DNA of 36,032 bases. Source: Planctomyces sp. SH-PL62. Its GTDB lineage: Bacteria > Planctomycetota > Planctomycetia > Planctomycetales > Planctomycetaceae. Positions 16,830 through 25,122 of this stretch are shown here, one piece after another; positions within the stretch are counted from its first letter, which is position 1, and every line of letters begins with the position of its first letter. The notes below the pieces were generated by a model. That model worked only from the letters and a program-made list of their open reading frames with translations, was not told where the DNA came from and searched no databases. The translations under genes were made by a program, and so were the position numbers. The stretch spans positions 1 to 36,032 of the forward strand of contig CAMDDX010000031.1 of NCBI GenBank assembly GCA_945893075.1. The letters are read 5' to 3'.

Positions 16830-17807
16830 TTGGCTGGGCAATTGCAGAACAACCCGCGCGCGAATCCCGAACTCGCACAGCAAGCGAAAGACCTTGCGGA
16901 GAAGCAACAGCAAGTCGCGCAGCAGATGGAACAGCTCGGCCAACAACCGGGTGCCGCTAGTGCCGCGCAGCAACAACGTCAGCAAGAATTGAATGACGCT
17001 GCCGGACAACTCGGTCAGCAATTGGCCGAGTCTCAGAACAAGCTCGGCCAGCAACCGCTCAACCTGCCGCAACCTGCCGAAGGAGCGAAGCAAGCGGGTC
17101 AAGAAGCGGCGAACAGTCAGCAGAAGATGGAAGCCGCGAAGCAGGCGTCACAACAAGGCAACGCCAATCAAGCCGCTCAAGCCGCCGAGCAAGCGGCCGA
17201 GAATTTGCAGAAGGCGGCTGAGCAAGCTCAAGTCGCGGCTGAGCAGAATCGGCCTCCGCAATCGCCGGTCCCGCGCGGTGTCGGTGAAGAAGTGGCCGAC
17301 GCGGCGCAACGCTTGAATCAAGCGGCTGAAGCTCAGCCCAACAAGGACGGTCAACCGATGCCGGACGCGCAACCGGGACAATCCGGCAAGCCGGGTGACG
17401 AAGGATCGAAAGAGGGACAGACTCCAGATTCTCCGTTCGCACAATTGGCTCAGCGTCTGCGTGAAGTATCTCGCGCGCTGTCGGACGCTGCGAATCAAGC
17501 GGCTCCGCAGCCATCGCCAGCGGGACAACCGCAGCCTGACCAGCCAGCGAATGAACCGCAGTTGGCTCAAGGTGGCGGAGGTAATGGTCAAGGCAATGGC
17601 GAACAAGATCGCGGCGAGAACCTCAGCGACTTGCCAGCACAGGTCAAGAAAATGACTGGCCGCAACTGGGGCCAGTTGTCGAGCAAGCTCAAGACCGAGA
17701 TGTCGCAGCAAGCCAAGCATCAAGCACACGGCGACTACAGCAAGCTCATCAAGCTGTACTTCCAAGAGATCGCCAAGACGCAACCGGATGCGGAGGGGAA
17801 GCGATGA
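16830..17807 (+). pseudogene. C-terminal part of the giant coiled-coil protein, separated by in-frame TGA
   Basis: This stretch is in the same frame as the preceding part, and the codons right after TGA 16752-16754 (from about 16780) already read as Q/A-rich coiled coil. The first available start at 16830 is a TTG with no ribosome binding site, so independent translation is doubtful. The end contains the compact motif KMTGRNWGQLSSKLKTEM ... YSKLIKLYFQEIAKTQP, which looks like the conserved C-terminus of this family. The TGA 17805-17807 overlaps the next ATG as ATGA. With the stop, this conserved end and the coupling to the next gene would be lost unless read through. A sequencing error is an alternative. 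Confidence 0.7.
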
Positions 17808-19120
17808 AGGTGTCTTGGCAGCGCTCGGCGCGGGTCTCCCGATCCCGCCGAAAATATGGACCGCAGGTCTCCTTGGATGGAGAGCGGCTTACGAAATCTG
17901 GAGACCTTCGGTCAGCTCAGGCGGCGGGGTCGGGAGACCCACGCCGAGCGCACGCCTGCCCGGCTGATGGCCGATGGCTGATGGCTGATGGCCGTGATCC
18001 TGTCTCTGAAGTTGAAGTAAGTTGGGATAACAGCCATCAGCTTTCAGCCATCCGCCATCGGCCGGAGGAAAGGCAGCGAAGATTTGCTTGGCAACTGTTG
18101 TTGGTGTGTTGTGTGGGCCTGTTGGGAATCGATAACAAACTTTCTCGTGCCGACGAACGCACCGAACGAGAGAAGCAGATCGACGTGGCGATTTCGAAGG
18201 CGCTCGGTCATCTCGCGAAGCGGCAGCTTCCCAGCGGGGCGTGGGCACTCGATCAATTTGGCGAACAGACTTCCTCGACATCGCTGGCCGTGATGGCGTT
18301 CCTCGCGGCCGGGCATGTGCCGGGTGAGGGACTGTATGACCTGCAAATTCAACGCGGAATTCGCTGGGTGCTCGACCAGCAGCAAGCCAATGGAATGCTG
18401 ATCGGCGCGAGGGGCCACGGGCCGATGTACTCGCATGGCATCAGCACGCTGATGCTGGCCGAGGTCGCAGGCATGACCGACGACGCGCTTTCCGAACGTT
18501 GCCGAGATGCGTTGAAGAAGGCCGTGCGTCTGATTCTGTCGGCGCAGGCGGTTCGCAAAGACCGCGGCAGCCAGGGAGGCTGGCGATATCACCCCACCAG
18601 CAACGACAGCGACTTGAGCGTCACCGGCTGGCAACTGCTCGCGCTGCGAGCGGCCAAGAATCTCGGCTGCGATGTCCCCGCCGAGCAGATCGACGAGGCG
18701 GTCGAATACGTCAAGCGCTGCTCGTTCCGCAATCGCGGCTTCGGCTATCAACCCAACAGCGGTTCGTCGCCGACGCGCGCCGGAACCGGCATCCTCTGTC
18801 TGGAAATCTGCGGAGTCCATCACTCGCCCGAAACGCTCGGTGCCGCCGACTACCTGCTGCAAGACCCGCTGCGCGCCGATCAAGAATGGTTTTTCTACGG
18901 CGTCTATTACTGCACGGTCGGCATGTACCAAGTCGGCGGCAAGCCGTGGGAACAAAGCAAAGGCCACCTGATCCCGCTGCTGCTGAATCTACAGGCCGAA
19001 GACGGCAGTTGGTCCGGCCGCCAAGGCCAGGAACGGGGACTCGGCACGGTCTACGCGACGAGCCTCGCGGTGTTGGCTCTGTCGGTCGAGTACCAATACC
19101 TGCCGATCTATCAGCGATAG
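17804..19120 (+). CDS. Secreted squalene-cyclase/prenyltransferase-fold repeat protein with repeat-encoded N-terminal insert
   Basis: 438 residues, start fixed by the ATGA overlap with the previous stop. Residues 1-6 (MKVSWQ) are followed by about 85 residues encoded wholly by two palindromic repeats (17821-17951 and 17961-18064), and only then by a typical signal peptide core (residues 97-108, WQLLLVCCVGLLG). Mature protein: alpha/alpha-toroid repeats with QxxxGxW-like motifs (RQLPSGAWALDQFGEQTSST, QAEDGSWSG), common partner of the DUF4175-like gene in planctomycetes. It lacks the DxDD catalytic motif of hopene cyclases, so it is probably a binding or structural protein. A signal peptide starting at residue 92 may not work. 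Confidence 0.85.
   Translation: MKVSWQRSARVSRSRRKYGPQVSLDGERLTKSGDLRSAQAAGSGDPRRAHACPADGRWLMADGRDPVSEVEVSWDNSHQLSAIRHRPEERQRRFAWQLLLVCCVGLLGIDNKLSRADERTEREKQIDVAISKALGHLAKRQLPSGAWALDQFGEQTSSTSLAVMAFLAAGHVPGEGLYDLQIQRGIRWVLDQQQANGMLIGARGHGPMYSHGISTLMLAEVAGMTDDALSERCRDALKKAVRLILSAQAVRKDRGSQGGWRYHPTSNDSDLSVTGWQLLALRAAKNLGCDVPAEQIDEAVEYVKRCSFRNRGFGYQPNSGSSPTRAGTGILCLEICGVHHSPETLGAADYLLQDPLRADQEWFFYGVYYCTVGMYQVGGKPWEQSKGHLIPLLLNLQAEDGSWSGRQGQERGLGTVYATSLAVLALSVEYQYLPIYQR
17821..17951. repeat. Nested-hairpin element, GGTCTCCCGACC family, copy 2 (best preserved)
   Basis: Outer 30-bp arms 17821-17850 (GCGCTCGGCGCGGGTCTCCC...) and 17922-17951 (...GGGAGACCCACGCCGAGCGC) differ at two positions. Inner 14-bp arms GACCGCAGGTCTCC (17859-17872) and GGAGACCTTCGGTC (17900-17913) differ at one. 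The whole element is inside the reading frame of the cyclase-fold gene, six codons after its ATG. Confidence 0.88.
17961..18064. repeat. GGCTGATGGC palindromic repeat
   Basis: Left side has three GGC(T/C)GATGG units (17962-17993); the right side (18031-18063) is an imperfect inverted copy (CAGCCATCAGCTTTCAGCCA...). It abuts the GGTCTCCCGACC element and completes the insert between codon 7 and the signal peptide of the cyclase-fold gene. A related GATAACGGCTTTCGGC stretch occurs at 22424-22465. Confidence 0.7.
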
Positions 19121-19139
19121 TTGGAGTGCAACCGCAACG

Positions 19140-20858
19140 ATGAGAAGCCAACAATGGTTTGCTGGTCGTGAAGAACTGGCCTTTCAAAATCGCTCTGCGC
19201 TGAGGTCGATGGGATTGAACCCGGATGACTTCGTCGGCAAGCCGGTGATCGGCATCGCGAACAGTTGGAGCGACCTCAACAACTGCAACGCGAACTTGCG
19301 TGACTTGGCCGAGGCGGTGAAGCGCGGCGTGTTGCTCGAAGGGGGGCTGCCGCTGGAGTTCCCGACGATCTCTCTGGGTGAAGAGTTCATGAAGCCGTCG
19401 GCGATGCTGTATCGCAACTTGATGGCGATGGACGTCGAAGAAACTCTGCGAGCCAATCCGATCGACGGCGTCGTGCTGCTGTGTAACTGCGACAAGACGA
19501 CACCGGCGCAACTCATGGCGGCGGCGAGCGCGGACTTGCCGGCGATTCAACTCAATGGCGGCCCGCGCGCGATCAGTCATTTTCACGGTGAGCCGATTGG
19601 ATCGGGGACCGATCTGTGGCGGTACTCGGACGAACGCCGGGCAGGACGGTTGTCGGATGCCGATTGGCGGGAACTCGAAGCGTGTTACGGCTGCGGCGTC
19701 GGCGCGTGCAACACGATGGGGACCGCCTCGACGATGACGTCGCTGTCGGAAGCGCTGGGCATGATGTTGCCGGGGACGGCCAGCATTCCGGCGACGGATG
19801 CTCGACGAATGCAGGCCGCGACGGCAACCGGACGGCGCATCGTGCAGATGGTTCGCGAAGACTTGCGCCCGTCAAAGATTCTCACGGCGGCGGCGTTCGA
19901 TAATGCGATCCGAGCGTTGTTGGCGCTGGGCGGTTCGACCAACGCGGTCGTGCATTTGATCGCAATGGCCGGCCGGCGCAACATCCGACTGCCGCTGTCG
20001 CGGTTTGACGAACTCGCGCGGACGACGCCGTTTCTCGTCAACTTGATGCCGTCGGGGCAGCACTTGATGGATCGGTTTTACGCGGCGGGCGGTTTGCCTG
20101 CGGTGCTGGCGGAGATTCGCGATCTGCTGAATCTCGACTGCCTGACCGTCACCGGTCGGACAGTGGGCGAGAACATCGCTCGCGCTCGCAGCTTTGATCG
20201 GGAGGTGATCTGCTCTCGCGAAAAACCGCTGGCCGAGAACGGCGCACTGGCGGTGTTGACCGGAAACCTGGCACCGCGTGGAGCGGTCATCAAAGTGTCG
20301 GCGGCATCACCGAAGCTGATGCGGCACCGCGGCTGCGCAGTTGTATTTTGCGACTACGAAGACCTGCTTGCACGAATCAACGATCCGGCGCTGCCGGTTG
20401 ATGCCGACAGCGTGCTCGTGTTGCAGAACGCTGGACCGAAAGGCGTGCCCGGCTTTCCTGAGTGGGGGAGCATTCCGATCCCGACGAAGCTCTTGCAGGC
20501 CGGTGTCACCGATGTCGTGCGGATCAGCGATTCGCGCATGAGTGGCACGGCGTTCGGCACGGTCGTGCTGCACGTCGCTCCGGAAGCGGCGGCGGGAGGG
20601 CTGATTGGTTTGGTGCAAGACGGCGATGTGATTGAGTTGGATGTCGCGTCGCGTCGTCTGCAACTGCTGGTGGACGATGCCGAGTTGTCTCGCCGTCGAG
20701 CGGCTTGGCAGCCTCGGCCGATCAAGCATCTGCGCGGGTATCCTCGGCTCTACATGGACCATGTTCTGCAAGCGGACGAAGGTTGCGACTTCGATTTCCT
20801 GCGGCCGGCGAACGACGCTGAATTGGAGTTCGTGCAACCGGTGGTGGGGCGGTCGTGA
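19140..20858 (+). CDS. IlvD/Edd-family dehydratase, sugar-acid (L-arabinonate dehydratase-like) branch
   Basis: 572 residues. Enzymes of this family use a [2Fe-2S] cluster and Mg2+ to dehydrate sugar acids or dihydroxy acids. The cluster cysteines are at 49 (LNNCNA), 117 (LCNCDKTTP) and 190 (CGVGACNTMG). Their spacing (68 and 73) equals that of Cys60/128/201 as I recall them for Rhizobium L-arabinonate dehydratase. The catalytic-serine loop SDSRMSGTAFG (Ser468) is intact. The opening RSQQWFAGREELAF and 572-residue length also favour the sugar-acid branch over biosynthetic IlvD or phosphogluconate Edd. Exact substrate is not proven; no sugar transporter or aldolase gene is adjacent. It starts 19 bp after the cyclase-fold gene. 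Confidence 0.88.
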   Translation: MRSQQWFAGREELAFQNRSALRSMGLNPDDFVGKPVIGIANSWSDLNNCNANLRDLAEAVKRGVLLEGGLPLEFPTISLGEEFMKPSAMLYRNLMAMDVEETLRANPIDGVVLLCNCDKTTPAQLMAAASADLPAIQLNGGPRAISHFHGEPIGSGTDLWRYSDERRAGRLSDADWRELEACYGCGVGACNTMGTASTMTSLSEALGMMLPGTASIPATDARRMQAATATGRRIVQMVREDLRPSKILTAAAFDNAIRALLALGGSTNAVVHLIAMAGRRNIRLPLSRFDELARTTPFLVNLMPSGQHLMDRFYAAGGLPAVLAEIRDLLNLDCLTVTGRTVGENIARARSFDREVICSREKPLAENGALAVLTGNLAPRGAVIKVSAASPKLMRHRGCAVVFCDYEDLLARINDPALPVDADSVLVLQNAGPKGVPGFPEWGSIPIPTKLLQAGVTDVVRISDSRMSGTAFGTVVLHVAPEAAAGGLIGLVQDGDVIELDVASRRLQLLVDDAELSRRRAAWQPRPIKHLRGYPRLYMDHVLQADEGCDFDFLRPANDAELEFVQPVVGRS

Positions 20859-20866
20859 GAGTAGCA

Positions 20867-20946
20867 GTACCGCGACCGTCAGGGAGTGGCCCGGTCGGAA
20901 TGTTGTGAAGCGTTCGTGGCGGGCCGCTCCCTGACGGTCGCGGTAC
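20867..20946. repeat. 27-bp-arm inverted repeat in a convergent gene gap, terminator-like
   Basis: GTACCGCGACCGTCAGGGAG... (20867-20893) pairs with ...CTCCCTGACGGTCGCGGTAC (20920-20946), one mismatch, 26-bp loop. It fills the 93 bp between two convergent stops (20858 and 20952). There is no T-tract, so if it ends transcription it does so as a bulky hairpin. Unlike the other families, I see no obvious hairpin inside each arm. Confidence 0.85.
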
Positions 20947-20951
20947 GGTTA

Positions 20952-22067
20952 TCACCGCTCTCGTAACGGCACGAACGTACGCGGCGGTGGGCCGGTGTAG
21001 TTGGCTCGTGGCGCGATCAGCCGGTTGTCCCGTTGCTGTTCGAGGACGTGGGCCGACCAGCCAGCCACGCGAGCGATGACGAACAGCGGCGTGAAGAGTT
21101 CCGCATCGAAGCCGAGCATTCGGTACAGCCGCGCAATCGGCCAATCGACGTTCGGACGGAGTTGCTTGTGCAACCACATCGCGGCTTCGATCGCTGCAGC
21201 GATTTCTTCGAGTCGGTGTTGCTCGTCGGTCGTGGCGAGTTCGCGGCAGATGTCTTTCAGCACGACCGCTCGCGGATCAGGACGGTCGCGATAGACGCGA
21301 TGGCCGAATCCGGCGAGGCGGCGCTTCTTGGCGATAGCGTCGCGCACGAACTTGTCCGCTCGTGCCGGCGAATCGACCGCGAGCAGCACGTCGAGGACAT
21401 CTTCGTTGGCTCCGCCATGCAGCGGGCCTTTGAGTGCTCCGACAGCGGCGGTCACGGCGGAATGCAAATCCGATCCGGTCGAGGCGACGATTCGTGCGGT
21501 GAAGGTCGACGTGTTGAATTCGAGATCGGCGTAACAGATCAATGATTGATCGAGTGCTCGCTCGTCGCGCGCGGTCGGGACGCGGCCGGTCAGCAGCGAC
21601 AACAAGTTACCAGCGAAACTCAGCTCCGGGTCGGAATCGATCAGTTCCAGTCCGCGAGTCAACCGCTGGCGAGCGGCAATCAGAACCGGAACCTGTCCGA
21701 GTAGTCGAATCGCTTTGCCGAGACTGGCGGTGTCGTCGGTCTCGTTGGGTTGTTCGTCGAAGTGAGCGAGCGCGCTGATGGCAGTGCGGAGCGCATCCAT
21801 CGGAGCGACGTGCAGCGGCAGCTCTTCCAAAAGTTGCAGAATCGCCGGCGGGACTTCGGCGGCTTCGGCGAGGATCGCTCGGAAATCGGCGAGCTGTTCG
21901 TGGGTGGGCAGTTCGCCGTGCAGCAACAGGTAGGCAACTTCGGAGTAGGTCGCTTGTCTCACAAGATCTTCAATTGCGAAACCGCGAAGGTGCAAGCCGT
22001 GGTCGAGCGTGCTGATGGCGGTCTCGCCGACGATGAGTCCGTCTAATCCTGCGGCTGGTTTTTTCAT
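20952..22067 (-). CDS. Citrate synthase / 2-methylcitrate synthase family
   Basis: 371 residues from ATG 22067. The frame is open to 22160, but those 31 residues are encoded by the GTAGCC repeat and are excluded. The enzyme condenses acetyl-CoA (or propionyl-CoA) with oxaloacetate. Catalytic residues are in place: His217 (KGPLHGGANEDV), His256 (AGFGHRVYRDRPDP) and Asp308 (RPNVDWP). The short length and N-terminus MKKPAAGLDGLIVGETAIS match the small, dimer-type citrate synthases of Gram-positives and archaea rather than E. coli GltA. Methylcitrate synthase cannot be excluded. slyX lies upstream on the same strand with a paired-hairpin element between. Confidence 0.93.
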   Translation of the reverse strand: MKKPAAGLDGLIVGETAISTLDHGLHLRGFAIEDLVRQATYSEVAYLLLHGELPTHEQLADFRAILAEAAEVPPAILQLLEELPLHVAPMDALRTAISALAHFDEQPNETDDTASLGKAIRLLGQVPVLIAARQRLTRGLELIDSDPELSFAGNLLSLLTGRVPTARDERALDQSLICYADLEFNTSTFTARIVASTGSDLHSAVTAAVGALKGPLHGGANEDVLDVLLAVDSPARADKFVRDAIAKKRRLAGFGHRVYRDRPDPRAVVLKDICRELATTDEQHRLEEIAAAIEAAMWLHKQLRPNVDWPIARLYRMLGFDAELFTPLFVIARVAGWSAHVLEQQRDNRLIAPRANYTGPPPRTFVPLRER

Positions 22068-22077
22068 GGCGATCGTC

Positions 22078-22142
22078 GTAGCCACGTTCGCCAGAACGTG
22101 GGTTGGCTTGGCGATTCCCCACGCTCTGGCGAGCGTGGCTAC
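22078..22142. repeat. Paired-hairpin element, GTAGCCACG family, copy 2
   Basis: Left arm 22078-22102 and right arm 22118-22142 are identical, base for base and in the same order, to the arms at 11169, including the matched differences between arms; only the 15-bp spacer differs. It lies between the slyX stop and the citrate synthase start, 10 bp upstream of the latter's ATG, where the native leader would be expected. Confidence 0.88.
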
Positions 22143-22156
22143 CTCCACATCGGCGA

Positions 22157-22375
22157 TCAATAGTGCGGTGGCTTCTCGTCCTGCGGGTCGCGGACTTCCG
22201 GGTCTTCGGTGAGCGTGACGATTCGCGTGCTGAGTTTTGCGACTTCGGTTTTCAGGCCGTCAATCTCCGCCTGTTGCCGGAAGACGACTTGGCTGAGTTG
22301 CTCGAAATCGTGTTGCAGATGAGTCAGCAGGAGTTCGACGTTGACGACTCGATCGTCGGTGGTGGGAGCGGGCAT
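22157..22375 (-). CDS. slyX: SlyX family protein
   Basis: 72 residues. The family pattern is clear: a helical coiled coil (VELLLTHLQHDFEQLSQVV, RQQAEIDGLKTEVAKL) and the hallmark end PPHY. SlyX proteins are small, soluble, probably dimeric coiled coils of unknown biochemical role, named for proximity to the slyD prolyl isomerase gene in E. coli. Here the partner is citrate synthase, 90 bp downstream on the same strand. The stop lies next to a GTAGCC repeat. Confidence 0.85.
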   Translation of the reverse strand: MPAPTTDDRVVNVELLLTHLQHDFEQLSQVVFRQQAEIDGLKTEVAKLSTRIVTLTEDPEVRDPQDEKPPHY

Positions 22376-22470
22376 GGGATTTCAAATTTCAGATTTCAAA
22401 TCTCAAAAAAGTGAGATAACGGCTTTCGGCATTCGGCGATCGGCTTTCGGCCGGGCATGGTAGGCGGCGC
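22376..22470. repeat. Low-complexity repeat tract upstream of slyX
   Basis: ATTTCAAATTTCAGATTTCA and a second tract GATAACGGCTTTCGGCATTC, followed by CGGCTTTCGGCC. Both look like tandem, slippage-prone dispersed repeats; the second resembles the right side of the repeat at 18031. No gene is present. Confidence 0.45.
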
Positions 22471-22533
22471 GGGTGGAAACTCAAGCAGCGGTTGCGATAC
22501 GCTCGCGGTGCCGTTTTCACAAGGAGTTTGCTG

Positions 22534-24030
22534 ATGCGTTGTGGTAGGCCGCTGGTTCGTGCGTGGTTTGTGTTGCTGCTGATCTGTGGCGGGGCTGCTG
22601 CGGATGACAAACTTCCGCGTTGGCAGTTTCAATTGAGCTTTCCGAAAGAGGTCCGAGCCGAGCCGTACTCTGGCCGAGTTGTGTTGTACTTCAGTCAGAC
22701 TCGGCCGCAGCCGCGCGAGCGACTGAGTTGGTTTACCCCGGAAATTCTTATCGGGCACGATGTGACCGACTGGAAGCCGGGCGATGCGTTGGTCATCGAC
22801 AGCCACAAGCCGGACGAAACGACGACGTGTCCGAAACCGGTCGATCAGCTCAATCTGGCTGGTTGGAAAGTCCAAGCGGTCGCGCGGTTCAATTCGTGGG
22901 AGCGGAAGGTCGGCGACGGCGCGGGCAATGGATTCTCGCCGGTGGCGATCGTGCCGAGCGCGGCGGGCACGATCGACTTGCCAATCACTCAGTTGATCCC
23001 CGAACGCAAGTTTCCGGAGAACGATTGGTGCAAGCTGCTGCGCGTGCGCTCGAAGTTGCTCAGCGATTTCCATAACCGGGATGTCTTCCTGCAAGCCGCC
23101 GTGTTGCTGCCGGCGAGTTATCTCAAGCAGCCGGAGCGAAAGTATCCGGTCATCTTCACGATCCCCGGTTTCGGCGGCACTCACTTTGACGGCGTGCGGG
23201 CTGAACCGATCAACGAGCAGAACGAGGGAGGGGTCGAGTTCATTCGGCTGATGCTCGATCCGAGTTGCCCACTGGGGCATCACGTCTTCGCGGACTCGGC
23301 GAACAACGGGCCGTGGGGCACGGCGCTGGTCAAGGAATTGATTCCAGAACTCGACAAGCAGTATCGGACAGACGCTCGGCCGCAGGGGCGGTTTCTCACC
23401 GGCCATTCGTCGGGCGGTTGGTCAAGCTTGTGGTTGATGGTCTCGCATCCCGACGACTTCGCCGGGACTTGGAGCACGTCGCCGGACCCGGTCACGTTCG
23501 AGGACTTTCAATACATCAACATGTACGCCGCTGGCGAGAACATGTACGCCGATCGCGCCGGCCAGCGTCGCCCGATCGCGCGACGCGGACAACAGGTGCT
23601 GTTGTGGTATCGCGACTTCGATGTGATGGAAGAAGCCCTCGGCCCCGGTGGCCAGCTTCACAGTTTTGAGGCGGCCTTCAGCCCGCGCAGTCCCGATGGC
23701 AAGCCGGAGCGCGTGTGGGATCGCCAGACGGGAGAGGTCAACACCGAGGCGGCGAAGTGGTGGGAAGCTTACGACATTCGGCTGGTCCTCGAACGCAACT
23801 GGCCGACGCTCGGCCCGAAGCTGCGCGGCAAGCTGCACGTCCACATGGGCGATCTCGACACGTTCTATCTCGAAGGTGCGACGCGGTTGCTCGGTGCGAG
23901 TTTGAAGAAGCTCGACAGCGACGCGGTCGTCGAGATGCACGCCGGCCACGATCACGGCAGCATTTTGAATCCGCAATTCATGGGTCGTCTGCGGGCGGAA
24001 ATGGTCGCGAAGTATCTGTCGGTGAAGTGA
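22534..24030 (+). CDS. Secreted esterase-like alpha/beta hydrolase
   Basis: 498 residues from ATG 22534, with AAGGAG 7 bp upstream; the frame is open further upstream. The signal peptide is RPLVRAWFVLLLICGGAAAD with likely cleavage after AAA. A beta-rich N-terminal region (to about 190) precedes the hydrolase domain with VIFTIPGFGGTHFDG and the nucleophile elbow GHSSGG, Ser292. A likely catalytic histidine is in AGHDHGS near the C-terminus. It resembles the esterase D / tributyrin-type group, probably acting outside the inner membrane on a polysaccharide or small ester. It precedes the methyltransferase gene by 23 bp. Confidence 0.88.
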   Translation: MRCGRPLVRAWFVLLLICGGAAADDKLPRWQFQLSFPKEVRAEPYSGRVVLYFSQTRPQPRERLSWFTPEILIGHDVTDWKPGDALVIDSHKPDETTTCPKPVDQLNLAGWKVQAVARFNSWERKVGDGAGNGFSPVAIVPSAAGTIDLPITQLIPERKFPENDWCKLLRVRSKLLSDFHNRDVFLQAAVLLPASYLKQPERKYPVIFTIPGFGGTHFDGVRAEPINEQNEGGVEFIRLMLDPSCPLGHHVFADSANNGPWGTALVKELIPELDKQYRTDARPQGRFLTGHSSGGWSSLWLMVSHPDDFAGTWSTSPDPVTFEDFQYINMYAAGENMYADRAGQRRPIARRGQQVLLWYRDFDVMEEALGPGGQLHSFEAAFSPRSPDGKPERVWDRQTGEVNTEAAKWWEAYDIRLVLERNWPTLGPKLRGKLHVHMGDLDTFYLEGATRLLGASLKKLDSDAVVEMHAGHDHGSILNPQFMGRLRAEMVAKYLSVK

Positions 24031-24053
24031 AACCACGCTCGCAAGGAAAACTT

Positions 24054-25100
24054 ATGTCTGATGTGCCACTGACTCCGCCGACCACCGATCCGACGCCGAT
24101 CTTCGAGTTCTTTCGCGGAGCGCATGCGACCGAGTTGCTCACGGCCGCGGTCGTCGAGTTTGATTTGTTTCGCCGGCTCGCCGAGCAACCGCAATCCTTC
24201 GATGGCCTGCGAGCCGAGATTGGTCTGCAACGCCGGCCGGCGGTGGTGTTGCTCACCGCTCTGCGAGCGATGGGGCTGATCACAACGGAGTCCAGTGGCC
24301 GGTTGACGCTGACTTCGCTCAGCCGCGAGCACTTGCTGCCGCGATCGGAATTCGACGTCAGCGGGTACGTGGCATTGGCCGGCAACAGCCCCGGCGTGCA
24401 TGAAATGATCGAGCGGCTGAAAACAAATCGGCCGGCAGGATCGGCGGACAAAGAACAAGGGACCGCGTTCATCTATCGCGAAGGAACCGAATCGGCGATG
24501 GAAGCGGAAGTCTCCGCGCGATTCCTCACATTGTCGTTGGCGGGCCGAGCGAAGAACGTCGCGCCGGTGTTGGCCGAGCGTGTGTCTCTGGAGGGAGTGC
24601 AGACGTTGTTGGATGTCGGCGGCGGTTCGGGGATCTACAGCATCGCTTGGTTGCGACGACATCCGGCGTTGCGAGCGATCGTGTGGGATCGGCCGGAGGT
24701 GCTCAAGGTCGCTCGCGAGATGGCCGAGCACTACGGCGTGGCGGATCGACTCGACTGCGTCCCCGGCGACATGTTCGTCGATCTGGTGCCGCAGGCGGAT
24801 GTCGTGCTCTTGTCGAACATCCTCCACGATTGGGACGAGCCGGAATGTCGAACGCTAGTCGCACGTTGTGCCGCCGCACTTTCGCCGGGCGGGCGGTTGC
24901 TGATTCACGACGTGCTGCTCAACGACGATCACAGCGGTCCGCTGCCGATCGCGCTGTATTCGGCGTCGTTGTTCTCGCTCACCGAAGGCCGAGCATATGC
25001 GGCTCGCGAGTTTCAAGCGTGGCTGGTCGAAGCTGGGCTGCAACTGCTGCCCATCACTCCCACGCTGGTCCATTGCGCGGTGATCGGCGGCAAAAAATGA
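24054..25100 (+). CDS. SAM-dependent O-methyltransferase (Methyltransf_2 type)
   Basis: 348 residues from ATG 24054, preceded by AAGGAAA. The frame is open well upstream through the esterase gene, which is a shadow. An N-terminal winged-helix dimerisation domain (EFFRGAHATELLTAAVVEFD, GLRAEIGLQRRPAVVLLTAL) is followed by the SAM-binding motif LLDVGGGSGIYSIAW and the family's HDWDEPECRTL, whose His is the usual catalytic base in plant-type O-methyltransferases. Homologues methylate hydroxyl groups of aromatics, quinones or antibiotics; the substrate is unknown. It is likely co-transcribed with the esterase (23-bp gap). Confidence 0.9.
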   Translation: MSDVPLTPPTTDPTPIFEFFRGAHATELLTAAVVEFDLFRRLAEQPQSFDGLRAEIGLQRRPAVVLLTALRAMGLITTESSGRLTLTSLSREHLLPRSEFDVSGYVALAGNSPGVHEMIERLKTNRPAGSADKEQGTAFIYREGTESAMEAEVSARFLTLSLAGRAKNVAPVLAERVSLEGVQTLLDVGGGSGIYSIAWLRRHPALRAIVWDRPEVLKVAREMAEHYGVADRLDCVPGDMFVDLVPQADVVLLSNILHDWDEPECRTLVARCAAALSPGGRLLIHDVLLNDDHSGPLPIALYSASLFSLTEGRAYAAREFQAWLVEAGLQLLPITPTLVHCAVIGGKK

Positions 25101-25122
25101 CTCGCGGGCCTGGAGACGACGA

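Noticed and set aside
22068-22160. Longer N-terminus for citrate synthase
   Set aside because: Those codons are the GTAGCC repeat; the natural family start is the ATG at 22067.
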